In this document: positions 8,755 through 19,231 of the stretch, piece by piece
How the letters are laid out: every line of letters starts with the position of its first letter
Numbering within the stretch: the first letter of the stretch is position 1
From: Gammaproteobacteria bacterium
GTDB taxonomy: Bacteria; Pseudomonadota; Gammaproteobacteria; Tenderiales; Tenderiaceae
Assembly (NCBI GenBank): GCA_016200485.1
Contig: JACQEP010000015.1
Span: 1-64,000 of the forward strand
Length of the DNA: 64,000 bases
Direction of reading: 5' to 3'
The notes under the pieces: model-generated
Database searches by the model: none
Told to the model about the DNA's origin: nothing
What the model saw: the letters and a program-made list of their open reading frames with translations, nothing else
Made by a program: the position numbers and the translations under genes

Positions 8755-10125
8755 ATGGGACTGACGGCATTGAGCGAGACGCGAGTCATGGCGAGTGAGG
8801 CGGTGAAAACTGTGATCATCGGCCTGGGAAAAACAGGCCTGTCTTGTGCGCGTTATTTAACCGCGCAGGGTTACGATATCACGGTGGTCGATAGCCGCAA
8901 GGAACCCCCTGGTTTGGAAGTCCTGAAAACTGAATTGCCGCATATCCCAGTGATTCTCGGTAGCTTCGAGCCGGCCGTTTTGGCAAAGGCGGAGTTATTG
9001 GTGATCAGCCCCGGTGTCCCGCTTAATCAGCCGGCGATTGCCGAGGCCGTCGCGCGCGGTGTGCCGGTGGTGGGTGATATCGAATTATTTGCTCAGACGG
9101 CCACTGCCCCTGTGGTGGCGATTACCGGATCGAATGGGAAGAGCACGGTCACAACACTTGTATATGAAATGGCGCGTCAGGCGGGGCGTAATGTCCGCGC
9201 TGGCGGCAATCTTGGTACTCCGGCTTTGGATTTGTTGCAGGATCATGAACCTGATTTATATGTGCTGGAGCTATCAAGCTTCCAGCTTGAAACCACCCAT
9301 AGCTTGAATGCTGTTGCAGCAACGGTCTTGAATATCAGCCAGGATCATCTGGATCGTTATCAAGATATGGATGAATATATCGCTGCCAAATATCGCATCT
9401 TTCAGGGCGGTGGCGTAGTCATTATTAATCTAGATGACCCTGTGGTAAATCAATGGCAACTCCCGGGGCGGAACTGTTTGCGTTTTGGTTTGAAAGAGCC
9501 TGAGTTGGGCAGCGATTTTGGGTTGCGCCAATATCAGGGGGAGTCGTGGCTGGCGCAGGGCAATGAGCTATTGATGCCGCAGAAAGAATTGCGTATCGCC
9601 GGGATGCATAACGTGGCAAATGCGTTGGCTGCATTGGCCTTGGGCGCGGCGATTGGTCTGCCGTGTGCGGCGATGATTGAAACACTGCGTGTTTTTAAAG
9701 GGTTGCCGCATCGTTGCCAGTGGGTAGCCGAGCAGGAGGGTGTTACCTGGTACAACGATTCAAAAGCCACCAATGTCGGTGCAGCTGTCGCGGCGATTAA
9801 CGGCATGCCGGGCAAAGTGGTGTTGGTGGCCGGTGGTTTAGGTAAAGGCCAGGATTTCCGCCCCCTGCAACCCGTGGCGGCAGATAAATGTCGGGCCGTT
9901 ATTTTGATAGGTAAAGATGCGCCGCAGTTGAAAGCGGCGCTAGGTGATGTAGTGCCGGTGTTTTTCGCAGCGAATCTGGGCGAAGTAGTGGCCAAAGCGC
10001 GAACCCTGGCGCAGCCGGGCGATGCCGTGTTGTTATCGCCAGCCTGCGCCAGCTTTGACATGTTTAGTGGTTATGAAGATCGTGGCGAACAGTTTGCAGC
10101 GGCCGTACTGAGGACGTTGATGTGA
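8755..10125 (+). CDS. murD: UDP-MurNAc-L-Ala D-glutamate ligase MurD
   Basis: MurD adds D-glutamate to UDP-MurNAc-L-alanine in the cytoplasm. The 456-aa protein has an N-terminal Rossmann segment (IIGLGKTGLSCARYL), the P-loop AITGSNGKSTV, ELSSFQLE, NISQDHLDRY, and the C-domain NDSKATNVGA and LLSPACASFDMF. I kept ATG 8755, preceded by GGGGAGAGG; an in-frame ATG at 8788 closer to the Rossmann fold could also serve. It overlaps ftsW by four bases. Confidence 0.96.
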   Translation: MGLTALSETRVMASEAVKTVIIGLGKTGLSCARYLTAQGYDITVVDSRKEPPGLEVLKTELPHIPVILGSFEPAVLAKAELLVISPGVPLNQPAIAEAVARGVPVVGDIELFAQTATAPVVAITGSNGKSTVTTLVYEMARQAGRNVRAGGNLGTPALDLLQDHEPDLYVLELSSFQLETTHSLNAVAATVLNISQDHLDRYQDMDEYIAAKYRIFQGGGVVIINLDDPVVNQWQLPGRNCLRFGLKEPELGSDFGLRQYQGESWLAQGNELLMPQKELRIAGMHNVANALAALALGAAIGLPCAAMIETLRVFKGLPHRCQWVAEQEGVTWYNDSKATNVGAAVAAINGMPGKVVLVAGGLGKGQDFRPLQPVAADKCRAVILIGKDAPQLKAALGDVVPVFFAANLGEVVAKARTLAQPGDAVLLSPACASFDMFSGYEDRGEQFAAAVLRTLM

Positions 10126-11318
10126 CTGTGATGAGCATTACCCAAAAGCTGGCGGCGATGAACTGGGGTTCCAGAACGGAAACCTCGCGTCTTGGATTCG
10201 ATCCGTGGCTGGTGGGCACTATTGTTTTGTTGCTGGCCTTGGGGTTGGTGATGGTGAGTTCTGCATCATTGCATTTATCGGAGCGCCAGTTTGGGGATCC
10301 CTGGCATTACACCATCAGACAACTGGCGTTTATTGGAATGGGTGTTGGCGTGATGCTGATAATCGGCCGCATGCCATTTGCCTTCTGGGAACGGATCGCC
10401 CCCGCGCTCTTGATTGCGGGTATCGTGATGTTAGCGTTGGTCTTGCTACCTGTTCTGGGACGGGAAGTTAACGGCGCTAAGCGCTGGCTGAATCTGATTC
10501 TTTTTAAGCTGCAAGTGTCAGAGCTGGTGAAGTTGTTTGTGATTATTTATCTGGCGGGATATCTGGTGCGGCGTGGGGATGAGCTGCGTGCCTCGGTAAA
10601 AGGTTTTGTGAAGCCGCTGGCCTTGCTTGGCGTTATCAGTGTCTTGTTGTTGTTGGAGCCGGACTTCGGCGCGACGACGGTCATTATGCTGACGGCGCTG
10701 AGCATGATTTTTCTCGCGGGTGTCCGGCTCTGGCAATACGGTGTGTTGGCGTCGCTGGTGGCGATGATTCTGGCGGTATTGGCTTTTTCATCGCCGTATC
10801 GTGTGCAGCGGCTGACCACTTTTCTTGATCCTTGGGCCGATCCCTTCGCCAGCGGTTTTCAATTGACACAGGCATTGATCGCTATCGGTCGCGGTGAGTG
10901 GTTTGGTGTTGGTCTCGGTGCCGGGGTACAGAAATTATTCTACCTGCCCGAGGCGCACACCGATTTCGTGTTCTCGGTATTGGCAGAAGAGCTTGGATTC
11001 ATCGGTTCGGTATTGGTGATCGGTCTGTTTGTGATGCTGGTATTTCGTGCTTTTGCCATTGCGCGGCGGGCGGAGCAGGTTGGGGCGTATTTTATTGCCT
11101 ACGTCGTGTATGGCGTAGCCTTGTGGATGGGTTTGCAGGCGTTTGTGAATATTGGCGTCAACATGGGTGTATTACCAACCAAGGGTTTGACATTGCCGCT
11201 GATGAGTTATGGTGGCAGTAGTGTGATTGTCAGCTGCGCAGCAGTGGCATTGTTGTTGCGCGCCGATCGTGAAACGCGGCAGATGGGGCGGCAGTCGGCG
11301 CGGGAGATGCTGCGATGA
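10122..11318 (+). CDS. ftsW: Septal peptidoglycan glycosyltransferase FtsW (SEDS)
   Basis: FtsW is the SEDS-family polymerase that extends septal glycan strands from lipid II together with FtsI. The 398-aa polytopic protein carries the SEDS signatures GREVNGAKRWLNL, LLLEPDFGATTV, PYRVQRLTTFLDPWADP, the periplasmic loop FLPEAHTDFVFSVLAEELGF-like segment and LPTKGLTLPLMSYGGSS. The start is GTG 10122 in a GTGA overlap with murD; ATG 10131 is the alternative. Confidence 0.96.
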   Translation: MTVMSITQKLAAMNWGSRTETSRLGFDPWLVGTIVLLLALGLVMVSSASLHLSERQFGDPWHYTIRQLAFIGMGVGVMLIIGRMPFAFWERIAPALLIAGIVMLALVLLPVLGREVNGAKRWLNLILFKLQVSELVKLFVIIYLAGYLVRRGDELRASVKGFVKPLALLGVISVLLLLEPDFGATTVIMLTALSMIFLAGVRLWQYGVLASLVAMILAVLAFSSPYRVQRLTTFLDPWADPFASGFQLTQALIAIGRGEWFGVGLGAGVQKLFYLPEAHTDFVFSVLAEELGFIGSVLVIGLFVMLVFRAFAIARRAEQVGAYFIAYVVYGVALWMGLQAFVNIGVNMGVLPTKGLTLPLMSYGGSSVIVSCAAVALLLRADRETRQMGRQSAREMLR

Positions 11319-12406
11319 CGGCCTGTGTCTTAATCATGGCAGGTGGTACGGGTGGCCATGTGTTTCCAGGGTTGGCAGTGGCTGACGAGTTGCGTGCCCG
11401 TGGTGTCGATGTCGTGTGGCTCGGTTCGCGCGGTGGGATGGAAGCGGAATTGGTGGCAAAGGCCGGTGTCGAGATGGAGTGCATCTCAATCAGCGGTCTG
11501 CGCGGCAAGGGAATCGGCGGCTGGCTGCTGGCGCCGTTTCGTTTGGCGACGGCATTGATACAATCGCTGGCCGTGATTATGCGCCGCCGTCCGGCAGTGA
11601 TCTTGGGTATGGGCGGCTTTGTGGCGGGACCGGGTGGCGTGATGAGCTGGTTGCTGCGCAAACCCTTATTGATTCATGAACAGAATGCGATTGCCGGGTT
11701 GACCAACAAGTTATTGGCGAAGCTGGCCACCAAGGTGCTTGAGGCATTCCCCGGGACGTTTTCTGCAAGGGAAAATGTGATCGAGATTGGTAATCCGGTG
11801 CGTGCTGTGATTGCTGCATTGCCTGAGCCCGCAGTGCGTTTGGCGCAACGTCCTGCCCGTCTGCGATTGTTGATCGTCGGTGGTAGTCTCGGCGCGCAGG
11901 GATTGAATGAAGTTGTGCCACAAGCCGTTGCGAAAATGGCGCCAGAATTACGGCCGGAGATTTGGCATCAGGCAGGCAAGCGCAATATCGATGCCACGTG
12001 CGCGCAGTATCAAACTCTGAATGTCGAAGGTCGCGTTGAGCCGTTTATCGATGATATGGCTGCGGCGTATGGCTGGACAGATCTGGTGTTGTGTCGTAGC
12101 GGCGCGCTTACAGTATCTGAACTGGCGGCGGCGGGTGTGGCGGCAGTATTAGTGCCATTTCCGTTCGCCGTCGATGATCATCAAACGGCGAACGCAGCGT
12201 ATCTCGCCAATGCGGGCGCCGCAATACTCGTCCAGCAGCGTGATTTGAGTGCAGCAGGGTTACAGGCTTTGTTGGAAGAATTTGCACGCGATTGCCAAAC
12301 AGGCCGTGAACGGTTGTTGGCAATGGCGCAAAATGCGCGCCGCAAGGCAATGCCCAGTGCAGCGACACGGGTAGCGGATATTTGTTTGGAGGTGGCGCGT
12401 GCTTAA
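11315..12406 (+). CDS. murG: UDP-GlcNAc:lipid I transferase MurG
   Basis: MurG is the peripheral inner-membrane GT28 glycosyltransferase that converts lipid I to lipid II. The 363-aa protein has the [17 protein letters not shown] loop, [44 protein letters not shown] and the UDP-GlcNAc-binding [24 protein letters not shown]. The start ATG 11315 overlaps ftsW by ATGA. Confidence 0.97.
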   Translation: MTACVLIMAGGTGGHVFPGLAVADELRARGVDVVWLGSRGGMEAELVAKAGVEMECISISGLRGKGIGGWLLAPFRLATALIQSLAVIMRRRPAVILGMGGFVAGPGGVMSWLLRKPLLIHEQNAIAGLTNKLLAKLATKVLEAFPGTFSARENVIEIGNPVRAVIAALPEPAVRLAQRPARLRLLIVGGSLGAQGLNEVVPQAVAKMAPELRPEIWHQAGKRNIDATCAQYQTLNVEGRVEPFIDDMAAAYGWTDLVLCRSGALTVSELAAAGVAAVLVPFPFAVDDHQTANAAYLANAGAAILVQQRDLSAAGLQALLEEFARDCQTGRERLLAMAQNARRKAMPSAATRVADICLEVARA

Positions 12407-13811
12407 TAAGGGAATGCGTCGGATTAAGCATATCCACTTTGTCGGCATCGGCGGTGCCGGTATGTCGGGGATTGCCGAGGTGTTGCATAACCTTGGCTAC
12501 CGCGTTTCAGGCACCGATCTTGGTCAAAGCGCGACCACGCAGCGCTTGCAAAAAATGGGTATTGAAGTGGCCATCGGCCATGAAGCTAAGCACATTGCCG
12601 GTTGCGATGCGCTGGTGACATCCTCGGCCGTGACAGAAGATAACCCTGAAGTTGTCGCCGCGCATGAGCATCGAATCCCCGTTGTGCCGCGTGCCGAGAT
12701 GCTGGCCGAATTGATGCGCTTCCGTTATGGCATCGCCGTGGCGGGGACGCACGGCAAAACAACGACGACCAGTCTGGTTGCCAGCGTGCTGGCAGAGGCC
12801 GGGCTTGATCCGACGTTTGTCATCGGTGGTCGTCTCAACAGCATCGGCGCCAACGCCCGTCTCGGTGGCGGTGAATATCTGGTCGCCGAAGCAGATGAGA
12901 GCGATGCTTCATTTTTATATCTGCAGCCAATGATCTCCATCGTCACCAACATTGACGTCGATCATATGAGCACCTATGGCGGTGATTATGGTCGCCTGCG
13001 CCAGACCTTCATCGATTTCCTGCATCACTTGCCGTTTTATGGGCTGGCGGTGTTGTGCATCGATGATCCGGGTGTGCGCGAGATTCTCGATCTCTGCGGC
13101 CGGCCGATGATTACCTACGGTTTTGCAGAAGATGCGGATTTGCGGGCGGTGGACGTCCGTCACGACAAGTCGGCGACGACGTTCAATGTAATTCGTGCCG
13201 ATCGCAAAGATCCGATGGCGGTGACCTTGAATTTGCCCGGCCGTCACAACGTGCTCAACAGCTTGGCGGTGATCGCCGTGGCACACGAACTGGGTATCAG
13301 CGACGATATTATCGTGCGCGCCTTGGCCAATTTCCAGGGGATCGGCCGTCGTTTCCAGATCAATGGCGAGATTCAAACTGCCAAAGGCAAGGTGATGCTG
13401 GTCGACGACTACGGTCATCATCCGCGCGAAGTGGCGGCAACGGTGGCTGCAATTCGTGCCGGTTGGCCGGGACGGCGCATCGTTGTCGCCTTCCAGCCGC
13501 ATCGTTATAGCCGCACCCGTGATTTGTTCGAAGATTTTACCGTCGTGCTGTCTGAAATCGATGTACTGCTACTGCTGGAAGTGTATCCGGCCGGCGAAGC
13601 ACCGATTCCCGGCGCCGATTCGCGCAGTTTGTCACGCGCAATTCGCGCGCGTGGCCAGGTCGATCCCGTGTTTGTCGAATCGCCGGATGAAATGGCGGCC
13701 ACCTTGCTCGGTGTGATCAAGGATGGCGATATCGTGCTGACTTTGGGCGCAGGCAACATCGGCGCCGCCGCTGCCAAACTGGCAGCGAATCTGGCGGGAG
13801 GCAGCGCATGA
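12399..13811 (+). CDS. murC: UDP-MurNAc L-alanine ligase MurC
   Basis: MurC performs the first stem-peptide addition, L-alanine onto UDP-MurNAc, in the cytoplasm. The 470-aa protein has [18 protein letters not shown] near the start, the P-loop [27 protein letters not shown], and the C-domain [14 protein letters not shown] and [12 protein letters not shown] 12399 was chosen because GGAGG at 12388-12392 is 6 nt upstream; ATG 12414 is a possible alternative. It overlaps murG by 8 bases and murB by ATGA. Confidence 0.96.
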   Translation: MLNKGMRRIKHIHFVGIGGAGMSGIAEVLHNLGYRVSGTDLGQSATTQRLQKMGIEVAIGHEAKHIAGCDALVTSSAVTEDNPEVVAAHEHRIPVVPRAEMLAELMRFRYGIAVAGTHGKTTTTSLVASVLAEAGLDPTFVIGGRLNSIGANARLGGGEYLVAEADESDASFLYLQPMISIVTNIDVDHMSTYGGDYGRLRQTFIDFLHHLPFYGLAVLCIDDPGVREILDLCGRPMITYGFAEDADLRAVDVRHDKSATTFNVIRADRKDPMAVTLNLPGRHNVLNSLAVIAVAHELGISDDIIVRALANFQGIGRRFQINGEIQTAKGKVMLVDDYGHHPREVAATVAAIRAGWPGRRIVVAFQPHRYSRTRDLFEDFTVVLSEIDVLLLLEVYPAGEAPIPGADSRSLSRAIRARGQVDPVFVESPDEMAATLLGVIKDGDIVLTLGAGNIGAAAAKLAANLAGGSA

Positions 13812-14704
13812 TGGCGGCGCAGAAGAATGTGCTTCGCGGCGTAATCAAATATCACGAGCCGATGGCGCGGCACACCAGCTGGCGTACTGGCGGTCCGGCC
13901 GATCGTTATTATGAGCCGGCTGATCTCGCCGATTTGTGCGAATTTTTGCAGCAAACGCCCGCTTCTGAGCCGGTGATGTTTGTCGGATTGGGCAGCAATT
14001 TGCTGGTGCGCGATGGTGGCATACGCGGCACAGTGATCATGACCAGTGGCTTATTAAATGAGATCTCATTGCTGGAACCCGGACTGGTGCGCGTCGAGGC
14101 CGGTATTGCCTGTGCCAAGGTGGCGCGTTTTTGCGCACGTCAGGGGTTGGTCGGTGTTGAATTTTTGGCCGGAATTCCCGGCACCATGGGCGGCGCGCTG
14201 GCGATGAATGCCGGTGCCTTTGGTGGCGAGACCTGGCCGCATGTGGTGGCGCTTGAGACTATTGATCGTAGTGGCGCACGGCATCAGCGCGCCCCCGCTG
14301 AATACGACATCAGTTATCGCCATGTGCGTGGACCCGCCGGTGAATGGTTTGTGGCCGCACATTTACGTCTCCAGCCGGGGGATACTGAGGCCAGCACCGC
14401 TCACATCAAATCATTGCTGGAAAAACGTTCGGCCACGCAACCGATCGGCTTACCCAGCTGTGGTTCCGTGTTCCGTAATCCGCCGGGTGATCATGCCGCG
14501 CGTTTGATCGAGATCAGCGGACTCAAGGGTACCCGGATCGGCGGCGCCATTGTCTCGGAAAAGCACGCCAATTTCATTATCAATACCGGCACCGCCACGG
14601 CGGCCGACATCGAAGCGCTGATCGAAAAGGTCGCCGCCGAGATCGAGCAGCGTCATGGGATTCGTCTGGTGAAGGAAGTTCATATCGTCGGGGAGGCGAA
14701 ATAA
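13808..14704 (+). CDS. murB: UDP-N-acetylenolpyruvoylglucosamine reductase MurB (short type)
   Basis: MurB is the FAD-dependent reductase that makes UDP-MurNAc from enolpyruvyl-UDP-GlcNAc. The 298-aa protein shows [16 protein letters not shown], the FAD-binding [13 protein letters not shown], the [20 protein letters not shown] segment, SYRHVRG and the proton-donor region [21 protein letters not shown]. It is the short form of about 300 aa encoded inside the dcw cluster, unlike the longer E. coli enzyme encoded elsewhere. Confidence 0.96.
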   Translation: MMAAQKNVLRGVIKYHEPMARHTSWRTGGPADRYYEPADLADLCEFLQQTPASEPVMFVGLGSNLLVRDGGIRGTVIMTSGLLNEISLLEPGLVRVEAGIACAKVARFCARQGLVGVEFLAGIPGTMGGALAMNAGAFGGETWPHVVALETIDRSGARHQRAPAEYDISYRHVRGPAGEWFVAAHLRLQPGDTEASTAHIKSLLEKRSATQPIGLPSCGSVFRNPPGDHAARLIEISGLKGTRIGGAIVSEKHANFIINTGTATAADIEALIEKVAAEIEQRHGIRLVKEVHIVGEAK

Positions 14705-14708
14705 CGCG

Positions 14709-15644
14709 ATGAACGCATTGCAGTCAAGCAAAATCAAAAATGCAAAGGACTTTGGCCGGGTCGCCGTCTTGTATGGTGGTTTGGCTGCCGAACGTCCTGT
14801 CTCCCTCAAGAGCGGCACGGCGGTATTGGCTGCGCTGCTGGCGAAGGGCGTCGATGCTGTGGGTGTCGATGTCGGCAATGATGTCGTTGAGCAATTGCAA
14901 CGCGGTCATTTCGATCGCGCCTTCATTGTGCTGCATGGTCGTGGCGGCGAGGATGGCGTGATGCAGGCGGTGCTGGAGATGCTAGGCATCCCCTATACCG
15001 GCAGTGGCGTGATGGCCTCGGCGGTCACGATGGACAAGTGGCGCACCAAGTTGTTGTGGCAGGCGGCAGGGATTCCCGGTGCGCGCTATACCATGCTCAA
15101 TGAAGAAAGCGATTTTGACGCAGTGATCGAGCAGCTCGGTTTGCCCTTGTTTGTCAAACCGGCGCGCGAGGGTTCCAGTATTGGTGTCGCCAAGGCGAAG
15201 ACGGCTGCTGAATTGCGGACGGCGTACGAAGCGGCGCGCCAATATGATGATCTGGTGCTGGTGGAAGAATTCATCGCCGGCAAGGAAGTGCAATTCCCGA
15301 TTCTCGACCGCCAGGTATTACCCTCGATTCGCATCGAAACGCCCTGCGAATTCTACGATTACGAGGCCAAATATATTCGCAACGATACGCGCTATACCTG
15401 TCCCGGTCTGCCTCCGACCGAAGAACAGGCGCTGCACGAGATCGTCTTGCGTGCCTTCGATGTGGCGGGCTGTCGCGGTTGGGCGCGCGTCGATTTGATT
15501 ATCACGCCAGACGGTAAACCCTATTTTCTGGAGATCAACACCGTGCCCGGCATGACGGATCACAGTCTGGTGCCGATGGCAGCGCGCACGGCAGGCATCA
15601 GTTTTGAAGATCTGGTGTGGCGGATCCTGGAGACGAGTCTGTGA
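14709..15644 (+). CDS. ddl: D-alanine--D-alanine ligase
   Basis: This ATP-grasp enzyme makes the D-Ala-D-Ala dipeptide used by MurF. The 311-aa protein has GRVAVLYGGLAAERPVSL at the start, the LHGRGGEDGVMQAVLE loop, PLFVKPAREGSSIGVAK, VEEFIAGKEVQFPIL and the metal-binding EINTVPGMTDHSLVP. It has a slightly long N-terminus of about 17 residues before the core. Its TGA overlaps the ftsQ GTG. Confidence 0.96.
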   Translation: MNALQSSKIKNAKDFGRVAVLYGGLAAERPVSLKSGTAVLAALLAKGVDAVGVDVGNDVVEQLQRGHFDRAFIVLHGRGGEDGVMQAVLEMLGIPYTGSGVMASAVTMDKWRTKLLWQAAGIPGARYTMLNEESDFDAVIEQLGLPLFVKPAREGSSIGVAKAKTAAELRTAYEAARQYDDLVLVEEFIAGKEVQFPILDRQVLPSIRIETPCEFYDYEAKYIRNDTRYTCPGLPPTEEQALHEIVLRAFDVAGCRGWARVDLIITPDGKPYFLEINTVPGMTDHSLVPMAARTAGISFEDLVWRILETSL

Positions 15645-16420
15645 AATTATTTCGACGCCGCGATCAAGGACGGCCTCAGGCGAGCAGTCGCCCCCGTGCT
15701 GACGCCCGTCCTATTGTAACTACCGGTCTGACATGGCTGGTGCGCGGCGTATTGGCGACGGGAGCGCTAGTCGCGGTGATCGGTGGCTGGCAGTTGCTGA
15801 CCAATCCTGAAATTCTGCCGATGCGCCAAGTCATACTTGAGGCGCCGCTCAAGAAAATTTCGGCGCAGGAGGTGTATCAGGTGGTGCAACCGCTGGCCCA
15901 GGGTGGATTCTTTAATGTTGATGTTGCGTCGATTACCGGGGCAGTGGCGACGTTACCGTGGGTTGATCATGTCACCGTGCGCCGTGTCTGGCCTGATGCA
16001 CTGCAAGTGACCGTGATCGAACAGCAACCATTGGCGCGCTGGTCGGAGGGTGGCTTGGTTAATGTCCGTGGTGAACGTTTTTTGCCTGATCCTGCCAGCT
16101 ATCCTGAAGGTTTACCCGAGTTGACGGGGCCTGAAACCACGATTGCGCAAATGGCAATGCTGTTTAAAGGCGTTGAAGCACCATTGCAGAATTTGGGTGT
16201 TGCGGTAAAGCGCATGACACTGACGCCGCGCCGCGCCTGGGAGCTGGAACTTAACAACGGGATTCGTATCGTAGTCGGCCGTGCCGATGCCGAGATGCGT
16301 TTGCAACGCCTGGTTCGCTTCTATCCGGAACTCGCGGCGCGCGCAGATAACGTGCAGCAAATCGATATGCGTTACACAAATGGATTCGCTGTGAAATGGC
16401 GACACTTGCCACAAGCGTGA
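15641..16420 (+). CDS. ftsQ: Cell division protein FtsQ
   Basis: FtsQ is a bitopic divisome protein that scaffolds FtsL and FtsB. From GTG 15641 (overlapping the ddl stop) it is about 259 aa. It has a basic cytoplasmic tail, one membrane span (about residues 30-50), a POTRA domain (IRQVILEAPLKKISAQ-like segment) and the FtsQ domain with WVDHVTVRRVWPDALQVTV. A reading frame open back to 15617 inside ddl exists, but the coupled GTG is the more natural start. The start itself carries some uncertainty. Confidence 0.93.
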   Translation: MKLFRRRDQGRPQASSRPRADARPIVTTGLTWLVRGVLATGALVAVIGGWQLLTNPEILPMRQVILEAPLKKISAQEVYQVVQPLAQGGFFNVDVASITGAVATLPWVDHVTVRRVWPDALQVTVIEQQPLARWSEGGLVNVRGERFLPDPASYPEGLPELTGPETTIAQMAMLFKGVEAPLQNLGVAVKRMTLTPRRAWELELNNGIRIVVGRADAEMRLQRLVRFYPELAARADNVQQIDMRYTNGFAVKWRHLPQA

Positions 16421-16459
16421 GATTAATGTAAAGAATGAAAAACTGGAGAATGTTTTAAG

Positions 16460-17695
16460 ATGTCACGAAAGTCGGACAAGAATTTGATCGTAGGACTGGA
16501 CATCGGTACCTCCAAGGTCGTCGCCATCGTTGCCGAGATTACGGCGAGCGGCGAAATGGAGATCATCGGCTTGGGTTCGCATCCCTCGCGCGGTCTCAAA
16601 AAGGGAGTGGTCGTCAATATTGAATCCACCGTGCAGTCGATCCAGCGTGCCGTCGAAGAAGCCGAGTTGATGGCTGGTTGCGAGATCCATTCGGTATACG
16701 CCGGTATCGCCGGTAGTCACATTCGCAGTCTCAATTCCCATGGTATCGTCGCCATCCGTGACACCGAAGTCGCTGCCGCCGATGTCGAGCGCGTGATTGA
16801 TGCCGCCAAGGCCGTCGCAATCCCCGCCGATCAACGCATCATTCACGTCATCCCGCAAGAATTTATCATCGACAAACAGGAAGGCATCCGCGAGCCCGTC
16901 GGCATGTCCGGCGTACGGCTCGAAGCCAAGGTTCATATGGTAACCGGCGCCGTCAGCGCCGCCCAGAACATCATCAAGTGTGTGCAACGCTGTGGGTTGG
17001 AAGTCGAAGACATCATTCTGGAACAGATTGCCTCCAGTCATGCCGTGCTCACCGAAGACGAGCGCGAGCTGGGTGTGTGCCTGGTCGATATCGGCGGCGG
17101 TACCACTGACATTGCCGTCTTCACCGATGGCGCGATTCGTCACACTGCCGTGATCCCGATTGCCGGTGATCAGGTCACCAACGATATCGCCGTTGCGCTA
17201 CGCACGCCAACCCAATTCGCCGAAGATATCAAGATCAAGTATGCCTGTGCGCTGACGCAACTGGCCAGTCCGGATGAAACCATCGAAGTCCCCGGTGTTG
17301 GCGATCGTCCTTCGCGGCGTCTGGCACGCCAGACCCTGGCCGAAGTGGTTGAGCCGCGCTACGAAGAACTGTTGACGCTGGTGCAAGCCGAATTGCGGCG
17401 TAGCGGGTTTGAAGATCTCGTTGCCGCCGGCATTGTGCTGACGGGCGGCAGTTCCAAGATGGAAGGCGTGATCGATCTGGCGGAAGAAATTTTTCATATG
17501 CCCGTGCGGTTGGGCGTGCCGCAACACATCTCCGGTTTGGTGGATGTGGTGCGCAACCCGATCCATGCCACGGGCGTCGGTTTGCTGTTTGTCGGCAGGC
17601 AACAACGGTTTGAACGGGGTGGAGAATCATTTATGGGCAGCAGCGCCAAAGGGGCGTGGGGGCGGATGCGGGGCTGGTTCAAGGGAAATTTTTAG
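16460..17695 (+). CDS. ftsA: Cell division protein FtsA
   Basis: FtsA is an actin-like ATPase that tethers FtsZ to the membrane and recruits later divisome proteins. The 411-aa protein has LIVGLDIGTSKVVAIVAEI (phosphate 1), HVIPQEFIID, LVDIGGGTTDIAVFTDGA (phosphate 2), ILTGGSSKMEG-like adenosine motif, and a C-terminal amphipathic tail MRGWFKGNF that would serve as the membrane-targeting helix. It follows ftsQ after 39 bases and precedes ftsZ by 57. Confidence 0.97.
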   Translation: MSRKSDKNLIVGLDIGTSKVVAIVAEITASGEMEIIGLGSHPSRGLKKGVVVNIESTVQSIQRAVEEAELMAGCEIHSVYAGIAGSHIRSLNSHGIVAIRDTEVAAADVERVIDAAKAVAIPADQRIIHVIPQEFIIDKQEGIREPVGMSGVRLEAKVHMVTGAVSAAQNIIKCVQRCGLEVEDIILEQIASSHAVLTEDERELGVCLVDIGGGTTDIAVFTDGAIRHTAVIPIAGDQVTNDIAVALRTPTQFAEDIKIKYACALTQLASPDETIEVPGVGDRPSRRLARQTLAEVVEPRYEELLTLVQAELRRSGFEDLVAAGIVLTGGSSKMEGVIDLAEEIFHMPVRLGVPQHISGLVDVVRNPIHATGVGLLFVGRQQRFERGGESFMGSSAKGAWGRMRGWFKGNF

Positions 17696-17752
17696 TTTTT
17701 GGTTTAGGGATGTTTTTAGTTATTTGGGTCGTCGGCACAGGAGGTCGTAAAC

Positions 17753-18949
17753 ATGTTTGAATTAATGGACACCTACACACAAAATGCAGTAATCAAAGTG
17801 ATCGGAGTTGGTGGTGGTGGTGGTAACGCGGTTGACCACATGGTGGCCGCCAATATCGATGGCGTGGAATTCATTTGCGCCAACACCGACGCGCAAGCGC
17901 TGAAGAAATCCGGCGCCAAATCCCTGTTGCAACTGGGTGGCGGTATTACCAAAGGGCTCGGCGCTGGGGCGAATCCGGAAATCGGTCGCAAAGCCGCATT
18001 GGAGGATCGTGAACGCATCATCGAGCTGGTTCAAGGTGCCGATATGTTGTTTATCACCGCTGGTATGGGCGGCGGTACCGGTACTGGCGCCGCGCCAATT
18101 GTGGCGCAAGTCGCCAAGGAGCTGGGCATTCTGACGGTCGCCGTGGTCACCCGTCCGTTTCCCTTCGAAGGCAAGAAGCGTAATGCGATTGCCGATGCCG
18201 GGATCAAGGAACTGTCGCAATATGTAGACTCCCTGATTACGATTCCAAATGAGAAACTACTCTACGTGTTAGGCAAGAACGCCTCGTTGTTGCAGGCCTT
18301 CGGTGCCGCGAATGATGTGTTGTTGGGCGCAGTGCAGGGGATCGCGGATTTGATCACCCGTCCGGGCTTGATCAACGTTGACTTCGCCGATGTTCGCACC
18401 GTCATGTCCGAAATGGGAATGGCGATGATGGGTTCAGGTCGCGCCAGTGGTGAAGATCGCGCCCGTCGCGCGGCTGAAAGTGCGGTGGCCAGTCCGTTGC
18501 TGGAAGATATCGACCTTTCCGGCGCTTGCGGCATCCTGGTCAACGTCACTGCCGGCCTGGATATGTCGATCGGTGAGTTCGAAGAGGTGGGTAATGCAAT
18601 TAAAGAATTTGCCTCCGAGAACGCTACAGTTGTGGTTGGTACGGTTATCGATCCGGAAATGAGCGACGAATTACGCGTGACGGTGGTCGCCACCGGATTG
18701 GGGCAACAAGGCAAAGCGGCGCAGCAGGCTGCCGAAAAGGCGGCCTCGGTCAAGCTGGTCTTCCACAAGGAAAAGGAAGAAGAGCGTGTCCCGGCCCCGG
18801 TTGCGGAAACGGTGCGGTACGAGCAATTTGAGCGCCCGACCGTGATGCGTAATCAAGTGGTCGCCAGCCGTGTCGCCACTGCCGCAGCGCTGGATACGAG
18901 CCTGGATTATCTCGATATCCCGGCCTTTTTACGGCGGCAGGCGGATTAA
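17753..18949 (+). CDS. ftsZ: Cell division GTPase FtsZ
   Basis: FtsZ is the tubulin-like GTPase forming the cytokinetic ring. The 398-aa protein has the nucleotide-binding [17 protein letters not shown], the tubulin signature [15 protein letters not shown], the T7-loop [11 protein letters not shown], a charged variable linker after residue about 320, and the conserved C-terminal peptide [15 protein letters not shown] that binds FtsA and ZipA. AGGAGG lies about 7 bases upstream of the ATG. Confidence 0.98.
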   Translation: MFELMDTYTQNAVIKVIGVGGGGGNAVDHMVAANIDGVEFICANTDAQALKKSGAKSLLQLGGGITKGLGAGANPEIGRKAALEDRERIIELVQGADMLFITAGMGGGTGTGAAPIVAQVAKELGILTVAVVTRPFPFEGKKRNAIADAGIKELSQYVDSLITIPNEKLLYVLGKNASLLQAFGAANDVLLGAVQGIADLITRPGLINVDFADVRTVMSEMGMAMMGSGRASGEDRARRAAESAVASPLLEDIDLSGACGILVNVTAGLDMSIGEFEEVGNAIKEFASENATVVVGTVIDPEMSDELRVTVVATGLGQQGKAAQQAAEKAASVKLVFHKEKEEERVPAPVAETVRYEQFERPTVMRNQVVASRVATAAALDTSLDYLDIPAFLRRQAD

Positions 18950-19008
18950 CGCGGTCGATCTCTAAAGCCGAGCATGGCGATGGTGGCGTCCGAGGCGTCG
19001 AGCAGGGG

Positions 19009-19026
19009 CCCCGGCGAAAGCCGGGG
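19009..19026 (+). other. Strong GNRA-capped hairpin downstream of ftsZ
   Basis: CCCCGGC (19009-19015), loop GAAA, GCCGGGG (19020-19026) form a perfect 7-bp GC stem with a tetraloop, 60 bases after the ftsZ stop. There is no T-run, so it is a poor intrinsic terminator. It may act as an RNA-stability or processing element between ftsZ and lpxC. Confidence 0.6.
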
Positions 19027-19132
19027 ATGCGACCGCCGGTGGGCGGCAAGCGATGGACTGCTGGGGAACTCACTTCGCGTGGATACTCCTCCGTCTCTTA
19101 GGGCAGCCATCGCCTGGGTGCGAGTTATTTTG

Positions 19133-19141
19133 TGATATACT
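19133..19141 (+). promoter_or_regulatory. Probable extended -10 promoter of lpxC
   Basis: TG-A-TATACT at 19133-19141 is an extended -10 element about 90 bases upstream of the lpxC start. No good -35 box is visible 17 bases upstream, which is normal for extended -10 promoters. It would allow lpxC expression independent of the division genes. Confidence 0.6.
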
Positions 19142-19231
19142 TGCCCGCTTTAATTAGACTCGGCGGCGGGTAAAACACTCGGGGCGTTTGTGCGGTCTGT
19201 GTAACGATTGGAAAACAAAGAGCAAGTGGGA

